From positions 1-6,171 of the forward strand of contig DAOWFY010000101.1 of the NCBI GenBank assembly GCA_030637775.1: 6,171 nt of DNA, written 5' to 3'. A model generated the notes under the pieces. The model was not told the origin of the DNA. It saw only the letters and a list, made by a program, of their open reading frames with translations, and searched no databases. This document shows, one piece after another, positions 1 to 6,046 of this stretch (the stretch's first letter is position 1; the number at the start of each line of letters is the position of its first letter). Position numbers and translations under genes: made by a program. Origin of the DNA: DAOVGU01 sp030637775 [NCBI: bacterium] (GTDB lineage Bacteria; Ratteibacteria; UBA8468).

Positions 1-125
1 ATCTATGGATGTGGAAAAGCTTCCTTCGGTGGAGGTATGGTTGGTTTAACCACAGCAAAGAATGATAAGGTCTATCTGCATACCTTCCGCTGGCCAGGGG
101 AAGAGATTTGTCTTGCCGGAGTGAA
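1..125 (+). repeat. Terminal direct repeat, left copy
   Basis: Bases 1-125 match bases 6047-6171 in the same orientation with a single difference (A at 17, G at 6063; Lys versus Arg in the encoded fucosidase). The repeat runs to the very end of the window, so its true length to the right is unknown; its left limit is the window start. It codes for the start of the GH29 C-terminal domain. It indicates circularity, a tandem unit of about 6046 bp, or two near-identical fucosidase genes. Confidence 0.95.
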
Positions 126-267
126 GAATAAAATAAAATCGGCTTATCTTTTAGCGAGCAATGAAAAAATTTCCATTACTCAGAAGGCAGAGCGACTTTT
201 CATCCAAGACCTACCCAAAAAAGCACCTGACCCCATTAATACAGTCATTGTATTGAAGTTGGGATGA
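1..267 (+). CDS. GH29 alpha-L-fucosidase, C-terminal fragment (5' end outside window)
   Basis: The frame is open from base 1 (first codon ATC) to a TGA at 265-267 and gives 88 residues. It starts IYGCGKASFGG and continues through KVYLHTFRWPGEEICLAGV to a terminal VIVLKLG. In GH29 fucosidases the end of the catalytic barrel (WMKENKESIYG) is followed by a small beta-sandwich with exactly this style of short strands, so this is that C-terminal domain. The identification is firm because the same residues recur at 6047-6171, directly behind an obvious GH29 catalytic domain. An internal ATG at 37 lies inside the domain and is not a plausible gene start. The catalytic residues are not in this part. 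If the window closes on itself, this is the 3' end of the broken gene at 5267-6171; otherwise it is the tail of a separate upstream paralogue. No clear terminator follows. Confidence 0.85.
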   Translation: MYGCGKASFGGGMVGLTTAKNDKVYLHTFRWPGEEICLAGVKNKIKSAYLLASNEKISITQKAERLFIQDLPKKAPDPINTVIVLKLG

Positions 268-286
268 ATTACTGACCTACAGGAAT

Positions 287-316
287 TTGACAAAAATTGC
301 TTCTTGAGGCTAATAT
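287..316 (+). promoter_or_regulatory. Sigma70-type promoter for hicAB
   Basis: A perfect -35 hexamer TTGACA (287-292) is followed after 18 bases by TAATAT (311-316), one mismatch from TATAAT. It lies just after the fucosidase stop at 267 and 35 bases before the hicA start. Immediately downstream, at 320-338, are three copies of ATAAG followed by G or C, which could be an operator. The last copy runs into the hicA Shine-Dalgarno AAGGAA (335-340, 10 bases before the ATG). The promoter call rests on sequence alone. Confidence 0.7.
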
Positions 317-350
317 ATTATAAGGTATAAGCATAAGGAAACACTGAGCA

Positions 351-599
351 ATGAGTTCTAAAAATAAGCTCCTAATACAGATTCTGCGTGGTGCATCAGA
401 TGCTAATATTCCTTTTGCAGGATTGTGCCAGCTATTAAAAGAAATGGGATTTAAACAACGGATTCGTGGTGACCATCATATTTTTGCGAAAAAGGGAGTT
501 GTAGAGATTCTCAACTTGCAACCCAAGGGTTCAAAAGCTAAGCCATATCAGGTCAAGCAAGTCCGTAGTGTAATTCTAAAATATAAACTCGGGGGTTAG
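351..599 (+). CDS. hicA: HicA-family toxin (mRNA interferase)
   Basis: The product has 82 residues. HicA proteins are small double-stranded-RNA-binding-fold ribonucleases that cleave mRNA in the cytoplasm when not bound by HicB. The family pattern is visible: an N-terminal helix (CQLLKEMGF, residues 26-34), then the core G-x-H-H-x-F segment (RGDHHIFAKKG, 39-49) in which His42 is the expected catalytic residue, and a C-terminal KPYQVKQVRSVILKY helix (64-78). The length is at the upper end for the family because of a short N-terminal extension. The start at 351 is supported by AAGGAA at 335-340 and the TTGACA/TAATAT promoter. hicB begins four bases after the stop, the usual hicA-hicB order. The frame is intact and the catalytic histidine is present, so the toxin is probably functional. 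Confidence 0.9.
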   Translation: MSSKNKLLIQILRGASDANIPFAGLCQLLKEMGFKQRIRGDHHIFAKKGVVEILNLQPKGSKAKPYQVKQVRSVILKYKLGG

Positions 600-603
600 A
601 AAG

Positions 604-813
604 ATGGAAAAATATGAAGTGATTATCTATTGGAGCGGTGGAGACAAAGCTTTTATAGCGGAGGTTCCAGAACTGCCTGGGTGTGAGGCAGACGGTTCGA
701 CGCGAGCGGAGGCTCTGAGCAATGCTCATGTGGTTATTCAGGAATGGATTGAGACTGCTAAAGAGTTAGGACGAGAAATCCCTGAACCCAAGGGGCGTTT
801 GTTGTTTGCCTAA
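604..813 (+). CDS. hicB: HicB-family antitoxin, short form
   Basis: The product has 69 residues. It shows the hallmark HicB partial RNase-H-like fold: an opening strand YEVIIYWSGGDKAFIAEVPE, the conserved LPGCEADGST turn (residues 24-33), and the helix RAEALSNAHVVIQEWIETAKELG (34-56), ending IPEPKGRLLF. HicB binds HicA and blocks its nuclease site. Many HicB proteins carry an added C-terminal HTH or ribbon-helix-helix domain for autorepression; this one stops right after the core and has no visible DNA-binding domain, so any autoregulation would need another factor. It starts four bases after hicA and no strong Shine-Dalgarno is seen, suggesting translational coupling. No clear terminator follows before the lacI-type promoter. 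Confidence 0.9.
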   Translation: MEKYEVIIYWSGGDKAFIAEVPELPGCEADGSTRAEALSNAHVVIQEWIETAKELGREIPEPKGRLLFA

Positions 814-850
814 AGGAACAAGATTTCTAATAACTCTGAAAAAAGAAGGG

Positions 851-860
851 CACCCGCTTT
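851..860 (+). promoter_or_regulatory. Putative upstream LacI-type operator (O1)
   Basis: CACCCGCTTT contains ACCCGCTT (852-859), one mismatch from the AANCGNTT core used by many LacI-family regulators. It carries CCGCTT, the reverse complement of AAGCGG in the downstream site, so the two sites are in opposite orientation. Its centre is 37 bases from that of the downstream site, and it overlaps the -35 region (TTTACA, 858-863). The assignment is inferred from pattern and position only. Confidence 0.4.
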
Positions 861-886
861 ACAAAACTATTTTTTTGAGGTATAAT
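858..886 (+). promoter_or_regulatory. Sigma70-type promoter of the lacI-led operon
   Basis: TTTACA (858-863, one mismatch from TTGACA) and a perfect TATAAT (881-886) are separated by exactly 17 bases, the optimum spacing. Transcription would start near 892-895, about 20 bases before the regulator ATG at 914. It is the only strong promoter visible upstream of the four sugar genes, which are packed with gaps of 2 to 47 bases, so it probably drives all of them. Confidence 0.8.
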
Positions 887-887
887 G

Positions 888-897
888 TAAGCGGTTA
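888..897 (+). promoter_or_regulatory. Putative LacI-family operator at the transcription start (O2)
   Basis: TAAGCGGTTA fits the TAANCGNTTA pattern of LacI-family operators, with a central CG at 892-893 and matching outer arms TAA/TTA. It begins one base after the -10 hexamer and covers the expected transcription start, a classic position for repression by blocking RNA polymerase. The regulator encoded 17 bases downstream is the obvious candidate to bind it (autorepression relieved by a sugar ligand). This is an inference from pattern and placement. Confidence 0.6.
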
Positions 898-913
898 ATA
901 GAAAGGGATTACA

Positions 914-1954
914 ATGACCTCTATCACCGATGTTGCTGAGAAGGCTAAAGTCTCTACTGCGACTGTTTCTCGTGTCTTAAATAAAAAGGATAACCTTATT
1001 CCTATCAGCAAAGAGACAAAACAAAAGGTCTTAAAGGCAGCAGAAGAGCTTGACTACCATCCCAATATTCTTGCCCGCAGCCTTGCCCAGAAGAAGAGTC
1101 AGACGATTGGACTTATTGTTCCTAATATTGCCAACCCTTTCTTTTCTCAAATAACAAAAGGAGTGGAAGATGTTACCAGTAAAGAGAAGTACAATGTTAT
1201 TCTCTGCGATACTGATGAGAAAGAGGAAAGGGAGATTGAGTATCTTAATATCCTGAGGGGAAGATGGGTAGATAGCCTTATCTTCTCAGGGGCAAAGGAA
1301 GAGAAGACTGCAACTCACATCTTAGACACAGGGAAGAGAATTCCCATAGTAGGGATTGACCGAGAGGTTGATGGTCCTTTTTCCTATTCCGTACTTCTTG
1401 ATAATGTGAAAGGAGGATATGAGGCTACAAAATATCTTCTGAAATTGGGCCATCGAAGGATTGGTCTTATTTGTGGAGGTAGGAAACTACCCCACATAAA
1501 AAATATTATTCAGCGAGAGGAAGGATACCAACAAGCTTTAAAGGAATATGGAATAAAGTTTATTCCTTCTCTTTTAGTAGAAGGAAACTTAGAAGTAGAA
1601 GGCGGCAAAGAAGCGGCCAAGAAGTTGCTTTCCCTTTCCCCTCCTCCCACAGCAATCTTTGCTCTTAATGATCTGATGGCTATTGGTGCCCTCAACTACT
1701 TAAAGGAAAAAAGAATCCGGGTTCCTGAAGAGATTTCTCTGATTGGCTTTGATGATATTCCTATGGTCTCCTTAACAGAACCAGCCTTAACGACGATGGC
1801 CCAACCCACCTACGAAATGGGAGCTGCTGCGGCAAAGATGAGTCTAAAGGTTATTGCCGGGAAGATTCCAAAGAGAAAAAGACTGATTTTAAAGGCAACT
1901 CTTATTATTCGTAGTTCCTGTAAAGAACCCACAGAAAACTCTCAAAGAATATAA
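914..1954 (+). CDS. LacI-family transcriptional regulator
   Basis: The product has 346 residues, the usual length for the family. An N-terminal helix-turn-helix (SITDVAEKAKVSTATVSRVLN, residues 3-23) is followed by the hinge helix with its minor-groove leucine (ILARSLAQKKS, 52-62). After that comes a periplasmic-binding-protein-like effector domain: TIGLIVPNIANPFF (64-77), a sugar-contact segment near Arg201 (REEGYQQALKEYGI), FALNDLMAIGAL (249-260), LIGFDDIP (276-283), LTTMAQP (292-298). The start at 914 is supported by AAAGGG (903-908) and the promoter at 858-886. It is the first gene of the presumed operon and most likely represses it through the sites at 851-860 and 888-897. The ligand cannot be read from sequence; the neighbouring fucosidase-like genes suggest fucose or a fucosylated sugar. 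The HTH-following loop (KKDNLIPIS, 24-32) is slightly longer than usual. The frame is intact. Confidence 0.95.
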   Translation: MTSITDVAEKAKVSTATVSRVLNKKDNLIPISKETKQKVLKAAEELDYHPNILARSLAQKKSQTIGLIVPNIANPFFSQITKGVEDVTSKEKYNVILCDTDEKEEREIEYLNILRGRWVDSLIFSGAKEEKTATHILDTGKRIPIVGIDREVDGPFSYSVLLDNVKGGYEATKYLLKLGHRRIGLICGGRKLPHIKNIIQREEGYQQALKEYGIKFIPSLLVEGNLEVEGGKEAAKKLLSLSPPPTAIFALNDLMAIGALNYLKEKRIRVPEEISLIGFDDIPMVSLTEPALTTMAQPTYEMGAAAAKMSLKVIAGKIPKRKRLILKATLIIRSSCKEPTENSQRI

Positions 1955-1966
1955 ATGAAGAAAAAT

Positions 1967-1972
1967 AGGAGG
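1967..1972 (+). promoter_or_regulatory. Strong Shine-Dalgarno of the cupin isomerase gene
   Basis: AGGAGG lies seven bases before the ATG at 1980, an ideal spacing that fixes this start. It sits in the 25-base gap after the LacI-family gene, supporting co-transcription and strong translation of the second gene. Confidence 0.85.
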
Positions 1973-1979
1973 CACTCAA

Positions 1980-3218
1980 ATGTTTATTCAGCGCAATAAT
2001 GAAAAGATTAATCTATTAAAAAAAGAGCTTTCAAAAAATAATGGTATCCTTAGATTAACCCCTACCTGGGTTCCTCGAGCTTTTTTAATGCCGGGGAGAA
2101 GATTAAGGTTAGACCCCCAGGACCTATATGCTCTGGGAGCCAATAGAGGTGGGATAGATGAAAGGTGGTTTGCCTCCACTGTAAGAGTGGATAATCCAGG
2201 TGCTCCTGAGGATGAAGGATTAAGTTACATCGTCATTGCTAAAACAGCCGGTATTAAAAAAATTCTTCTAAAAGAAGCAACTGAATTGATGGGCGAGAAA
2301 CTTCTCGGAAGCGAAATTATGGCAAAACATAATGGTTGGATGGTGCTGACAAAATTCTTTGACAACCTTGGCCCCATTCCTTTTCATATGCATCAGACAG
2401 ATAGAGATGCTAAAAAAGTGGGTAGGTTAGGCAAGCCTGAAGCTTACTATTTTCCGCTTCAATTAAATTTTACCAGAAATAACTTTCCCTATACTTTTTT
2501 TGGACTAAAGTCTGGAACAACCAAAGAAGATATCAAAAAATGCTTGCAAAGATGGAATAAGGGAGATAACGGGATCCTCGATTTTTCAAAGGCATACCGG
2601 CTGAAACTTGGTACCGGTTGGGATGTGCCGGTAGGTATTCTTCATGCTCCAGGCTCTCTGGTCACCTATGAACCACAAAGATCCTCCGATGTATTTGGCA
2701 TGTTTCAATCAATGGTGGAAGGCCGTTATGTCGAAAGAGAATTTCTAACAAAGGATGTCCCGAAGGAACTTCATCAAGATTTTGATTATCTGGTAGAAAT
2801 GTTAGACTGGGAGAAAAATGTTGACCCGGAATTTGGCAAAAATAGATTCCGGGCTCCGATACCGGTAAAAGAGTTAGATGAAATGCGGGAGAATGGTTAT
2901 GAAGAAAAATGGGTCGTTTATGGAAGCCAATATTTTAGTGCCAAAGAATTAACAATCTTTCCCAAAAGAGAAGCAGTTATAAAGGATAAAGGAGCCTATG
3001 GTTTTATCCTGGTGCAGGGACATGGTTTAATTGAAAATTTGGAGATGGAGACTCCGGTGATGATACGGTTTAAACAATTAACCAATGATGAATTTTTTGT
3101 AACTTATAATAGGGCAAGACAAGGAGTAAAGATAGTTAATAAAAGTTCAGAAGATAATTTAGTGATGTTAAAACATTTTGGTCCTGATAACTCGGAAGCA
3201 CCAATAATACAGCAATAA
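1980..3218 (+). CDS. Class I phosphomannose-isomerase-like cupin protein (putative sugar isomerase)
   Basis: The product has 412 residues, intact, with an excellent AGGAGG site. It resembles class I mannose-6-phosphate isomerases (cupin fold, zinc-dependent, cytoplasmic). The family's metal ligands appear in order: PIPFHMHQTD supplies His136 and His138, GKPEAYYF supplies Glu154 (the KPE motif), and VPVGILHAPGSLVTYEP supplies His222 (the xxLHA motif). An ERWFAST segment (61-67) followed by EGLSYIV (79-85) also matches the ManA N-terminal region. The C-terminal part (about 310-412: VVYGSQYFSAKELTIFP, GFILVQGHGLIE) looks like a second cupin barrel. No signal peptide or membrane segment is seen. 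It is probably an aldose-ketose isomerase acting on the sugar released by the downstream glycosidases, or on its phosphate; true phosphomannose isomerase activity is unproven. The downstream gene begins within two bases of its stop, implying translational coupling. Confidence 0.75.
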   Translation: MFIQRNNEKINLLKKELSKNNGILRLTPTWVPRAFLMPGRRLRLDPQDLYALGANRGGIDERWFASTVRVDNPGAPEDEGLSYIVIAKTAGIKKILLKEATELMGEKLLGSEIMAKHNGWMVLTKFFDNLGPIPFHMHQTDRDAKKVGRLGKPEAYYFPLQLNFTRNNFPYTFFGLKSGTTKEDIKKCLQRWNKGDNGILDFSKAYRLKLGTGWDVPVGILHAPGSLVTYEPQRSSDVFGMFQSMVEGRYVEREFLTKDVPKELHQDFDYLVEMLDWEKNVDPEFGKNRFRAPIPVKELDEMRENGYEEKWVVYGSQYFSAKELTIFPKREAVIKDKGAYGFILVQGHGLIENLEMETPVMIRFKQLTNDEFFVTYNRARQGVKIVNKSSEDNLVMLKHFGPDNSEAPIIQQ

Positions 3219-3220
3219 AT

Positions 3221-3337
3221 ATGGATAGAAAAATATTTCTCTGCAAATCCCATCCCGACTTCCATACGCCGGAAGATGTTGAGGTGGGGAAGGGATTTAG
3301 GGGGGGAAGAATTTGGAAAAAGATTAAAGGAGAGTAA
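3221..3337 (+). other. Out-of-frame true N-terminus of the GH151-like gene
   Basis: An ATG two bases after the cupin stop opens a 38-codon frame ending at TAA 3335-3337. Its residues include HPDFHTPEDVEVGKGF, which matches the conserved N-terminal DFHT strand of GHL6-type glycosidases, so it is the real start of the following protein. The link to the long frame is lost in the G7 run at 3300-3306; with six G the reading would pass GFRGEEFGKRLK without interruption. The first ten residues (MDRKIFLCKS) are less convincing. The other frame reads WIEKYFSANPI just before, so a second single-base loss near 3255 is possible. Confidence 0.6.
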
Positions 3338-5219
3338 TGTAGATGCGGTATGTTTCTTTGCCAAGTGCCATTATGGTCACTCCTATTACTACACGAAGAT
3401 TGGCTATCGCCACCCAAAACTGCATAAGGATATGTTGAAGGAGGTTGCTGAAGGATGCCATAAGTACGGTATTGGTGTCATTGCCTACTACAGCACCTTT
3501 GTTGATAAACATGCGGGCATTAAACATCCAGAGTGGTGTAAACATGACAAAAACGAAAATATCGATACGCAGACTTTTGGAAGTACGTTTAGAAGTATAT
3601 GTTTGAATACCCCTTATGTGGATGAACTCTTAATCCCCCAGGTAAGGGAAATTGTTCAAAATTATGATGTAGAGGGGATATTCTTTGACACAATGGCAGA
3701 CCTTACCCCCTGTCACTGTCCTCACTGCAGGAAACTTTTTAAGAAAGAAATTCCTCTTTCCAAAGAAAACTCTCTGTGGCCTGAATATACGAAATGGTTC
3801 TCCGAACAATATAAAAACTTTTTTATCAAAGTCTTAAGTTTGGTACATAATGCTAACCCGGAGGTAAAGATTGGCTTTAACTGGATGTGGTGCGAAAGGG
3901 ATGCTGAAGTGCCGCCAGAAGATATTGACTGGCTGGTTCTGGATACCGCTCAGGGAAACTGGCAATCTTTAATGTGCAGTTTTTCCTCCAAGTATTTTGC
4001 CGGGACAGACTATCCCTTTGATGTTATGGTCGGCAGGTTCCTGCATGGATTGGGGGACTGGAGTACCCGACCTTCTGATATGCTTAAACAAGAGGTAGCA
4101 ACAACCACAGCCAATGGAGGGGGATTTTTTATTATTGATCGGATGCTACCCGACGGTTCTCTGGATAAGGAAGCCTATCAGGCATTAAAAAATAGCTATA
4201 GCATTGTTAAAGAGCGAGAGGATGTGGTGAAAGATATCAGGCATATAGCGGAAATAGGTATCCTACATTCTGCCAATAGTCTCATCGGGAAAAATCTTGA
4301 ATTTTATGCTGATTTTGAGACACGAAATGAAAGGCTCAAACCGATCAAAGGAGCCTTTAAACTTTTGATGGAACACGGAAGGCATTTCACCATCCTCAAT
4401 GAAGAGATGCTGAATAAAAAAATAAATGAATATAAATTAATTATTCTACCGGAACAGGAATTCTTAGAGGACAAAACTAAAGCAAATTTAGTAAAATACG
4501 TGAAAAATGGAGGGAAAGTTCTTGCTTCTCAGATTCATTCAAAAACAGATATTGATAAAAACATTCTTAAACTTTTCGGCACTGAATTTAAGGAATTCAC
4601 TAAATTAGAATATGGCTATATAGGAGCAAAAAATCCTATCATGATCAGAGGGTCATTCGCTAAAACTAAAACTACCACTGGAGTAGAAGTATCTCCTTAC
4701 CTTATACCCTCAGGGGCAGAAGAGCGAAAAGGAGATTTTGGCTGGGGCGTAGCTCCGCCGGATAAAAAAGCAGATTTCCCGGCAGTGATCTTTAATAAAT
4801 TTGGAAAAGGGGAGAGTATCTATATTACTGCACCTATATTTCTTTCCTATTTGGATTTTCAGAACCCGCATTTGGCAAGATATATCCTGGGATTGGTGGA
4901 TAAACTCTTCCCTGATCCAACCGTTAAGTTGTTTGCTCCACCCCAGGTGGAATTGGTTGTGGCCAGAAAAAATAATGGCTTAATTATTCATTTAGTGAAT
5001 CATTCCGGAGAGAGAATGATTGGTAAATGGCCTTTGACAGAATATGTCCCAGAATTCAGTGATATTAAGGTTTTCGTGAGAGCAGACAGAGAAATTAAAA
5101 CCATTGTCTCTATCCCTTCCAATAAAAGAATCCCCTTTACTATTAATGGTCTTTATGCGGAGTTTTTGCTCCAAAAACTGCATGTTATGGAAAGTATAAA
5201 GATAGCTGATTATTTTTAG
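3276..5219 (+). CDS. GHL6/GH151-like glycoside hydrolase, putative alpha-L-fucosidase (N-terminus frameshifted)
   Basis: The open frame gives 647 residues, but the ATG at 3276 has no ribosome site and is probably not the native start: the native gene begins at 3221 and is broken by one extra G in the G7 run at 3300-3306. The architecture is a TIM-barrel of the hypothetical glycosyl hydrolase 6 type (FAKCHYGHSYYYTKIG 28-43; HPEWC 84-88; GIFFDTMADL 134-143; MVGRFLHGLGDWSTRP 251-266; TANGGGFFIIDRMLPDG 278-294). A class-I-amidotransferase-like beta-galactosidase trimerisation domain follows (about 325-545; EYKLIILPEQEFLEDKTKA 385-403, NGGKVLAS 411-418), and then a C-terminal beta domain. To my knowledge this pairing occurs in GH151 alpha-L-fucosidases, and a GH29 fucosidase lies directly downstream, so fucoside hydrolysis is the best guess. 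A CHCPHC motif (146-151) follows Asp138. No signal peptide is seen, implying action inside the cell on imported oligosaccharides. Other glycosidase specificities are not excluded. Confidence 0.75.
   Translation: MLRWGRDLGGEEFGKRLKESNVDAVCFFAKCHYGHSYYYTKIGYRHPKLHKDMLKEVAEGCHKYGIGVIAYYSTFVDKHAGIKHPEWCKHDKNENIDTQTFGSTFRSICLNTPYVDELLIPQVREIVQNYDVEGIFFDTMADLTPCHCPHCRKLFKKEIPLSKENSLWPEYTKWFSEQYKNFFIKVLSLVHNANPEVKIGFNWMWCERDAEVPPEDIDWLVLDTAQGNWQSLMCSFSSKYFAGTDYPFDVMVGRFLHGLGDWSTRPSDMLKQEVATTTANGGGFFIIDRMLPDGSLDKEAYQALKNSYSIVKEREDVVKDIRHIAEIGILHSANSLIGKNLEFYADFETRNERLKPIKGAFKLLMEHGRHFTILNEEMLNKKINEYKLIILPEQEFLEDKTKANLVKYVKNGGKVLASQIHSKTDIDKNILKLFGTEFKEFTKLEYGYIGAKNPIMIRGSFAKTKTTTGVEVSPYLIPSGAEERKGDFGWGVAPPDKKADFPAVIFNKFGKGESIYITAPIFLSYLDFQNPHLARYILGLVDKLFPDPTVKLFAPPQVELVVARKNNGLIIHLVNHSGERMIGKWPLTEYVPEFSDIKVFVRADREIKTIVSIPSNKRIPFTINGLYAEFLLQKLHVMESIKIADYF
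3300..3306 (+). repeat. G7 homopolymer at a frameshift
   Basis: Seven consecutive G separate the DFHT-containing N-terminal frame from the long catalytic frame of the GH151-like gene. Six G would join the two. Such a run is prone to replication slippage and also to sequencing error. Confidence 0.85.
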
Positions 5220-5755
5220 TTAGAGGAGAAGAATTTCAATAACTCAAATGATAATATTATGAGAAGATGAATAATACCTCATGGTTTAAGAAGCCCGTTT
5301 TGGGATGTTCATTCACTAGGGACTGTATTCTCTTCCTGCCAGAGGTGAATGGGTAATGCATATTGAGAAGATTCCCAAAGAAGAGTATATCTTATTAGCA
5401 AAACAATTTAAGCCCAAGAAATTTAATGCTACCTCCTGGGTGAAATTAGCTATAAGTGCGGGAATGAAATATATCGTCTTAACTACCAGGCATCATGATG
5501 GTTTTTGCCTTTTTGATAGCAAAGTCTCTGACTTTACCTCGGTCAAAACTGCCGCTAAAAAGGATTTTGTCGCTGAGTATGTAAAAGCTTGTCGCAAATT
5601 TAATATGAAGATTGGGTTTTACTATTCTCTTTTAGACTGGAGATTCCCTGGTTATCACAACCGAGAGAAATATCCGGAAAGTTTTAACGAAATGGTGGAG
5701 CAGGCACACTCACAGGTTAAGGAGTTGATGAGTAATTATGGCAAGATTGATATTC

Positions 5756-5764
5756 TCTGGTTTG
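5756..5764 (+). other. Internal deletion junction in the GH29 gene
   Basis: TCTGGTTTG is at once the end of the ILWF(D) coding stretch in one frame and the start of SGL(AEG) in the next. Family order places about 100 bases between these two points. The shared nine bases look like the microhomology at which the deletion occurred. The frame change requires a missing length of 3n+2 bases, for example 101 or 104. The missing sequence itself is not visible, so the length is an estimate. Confidence 0.6.
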
Positions 5765-6046
5765 GCTGAAGGTGTGGATACCCCTGAGCAAAATATTATC
5801 CCTTCAAAAGAAGGAAGAGCCTGGGAATCCTGTATGACCATCGGGGACTCTTGTGGTTGGGGATATATCAAAAATAATCCTAATCTGAAATCTACTACCC
5901 AACTCATCCAGTATTTGGTAACTGCAGCCAGTGGTGGCGGGAATTACCTTCTTAATGTTGGCCTTAAACCGGATGGCACAATTCCGGCTCCTTTAGTAAA
6001 GCGTCTTAAGGAAATCGGGGCATGGATGAAAGAAAATAAAGAATCA

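Noticed and set aside
268-350. Rho-independent terminator after the fucosidase fragment
   Set aside because: No GC-rich hairpin followed by a T-run is visible; the stretch holds a promoter instead.
1510-1695. Minus-strand open frame inside the LacI-family gene
   Set aside because: It is fully antisense to a well-conserved effector domain, has no ribosome site and a low-complexity Ser/Arg-rich product with no recognisable family.
3104-3545. Three overlapping minus-strand open frames across the cupin-GH151 junction
   Set aside because: They overlap each other and conserved plus-strand coding sequence, have no promoter or ribosome site, and the encoded peptides resemble nothing known; they are reading-frame shadows.
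4801-4983. Plus-strand open frame inside the GH151-like gene
   Set aside because: It is the alternative frame of the trimerisation and C-terminal domain, with no ribosome site; its Trp-rich product looks like translated shadow sequence.
4998-5021. Perfect 8-bp inverted repeat AATCATTC / GAATGATT with an 8-base loop
   Set aside because: It lies inside the GH151-like coding region with conserved-looking residues on both sides and no following T-run, so it is not a terminator; probably chance.
5317-5319. TAG as a recoded amino acid (pyrrolysine or alternative code)
   Set aside because: The position is a family-invariant Trp (TGG to TAG is one transition), the gene has further lesions, and TAG serves as a normal stop for hicA and the GH151-like gene.
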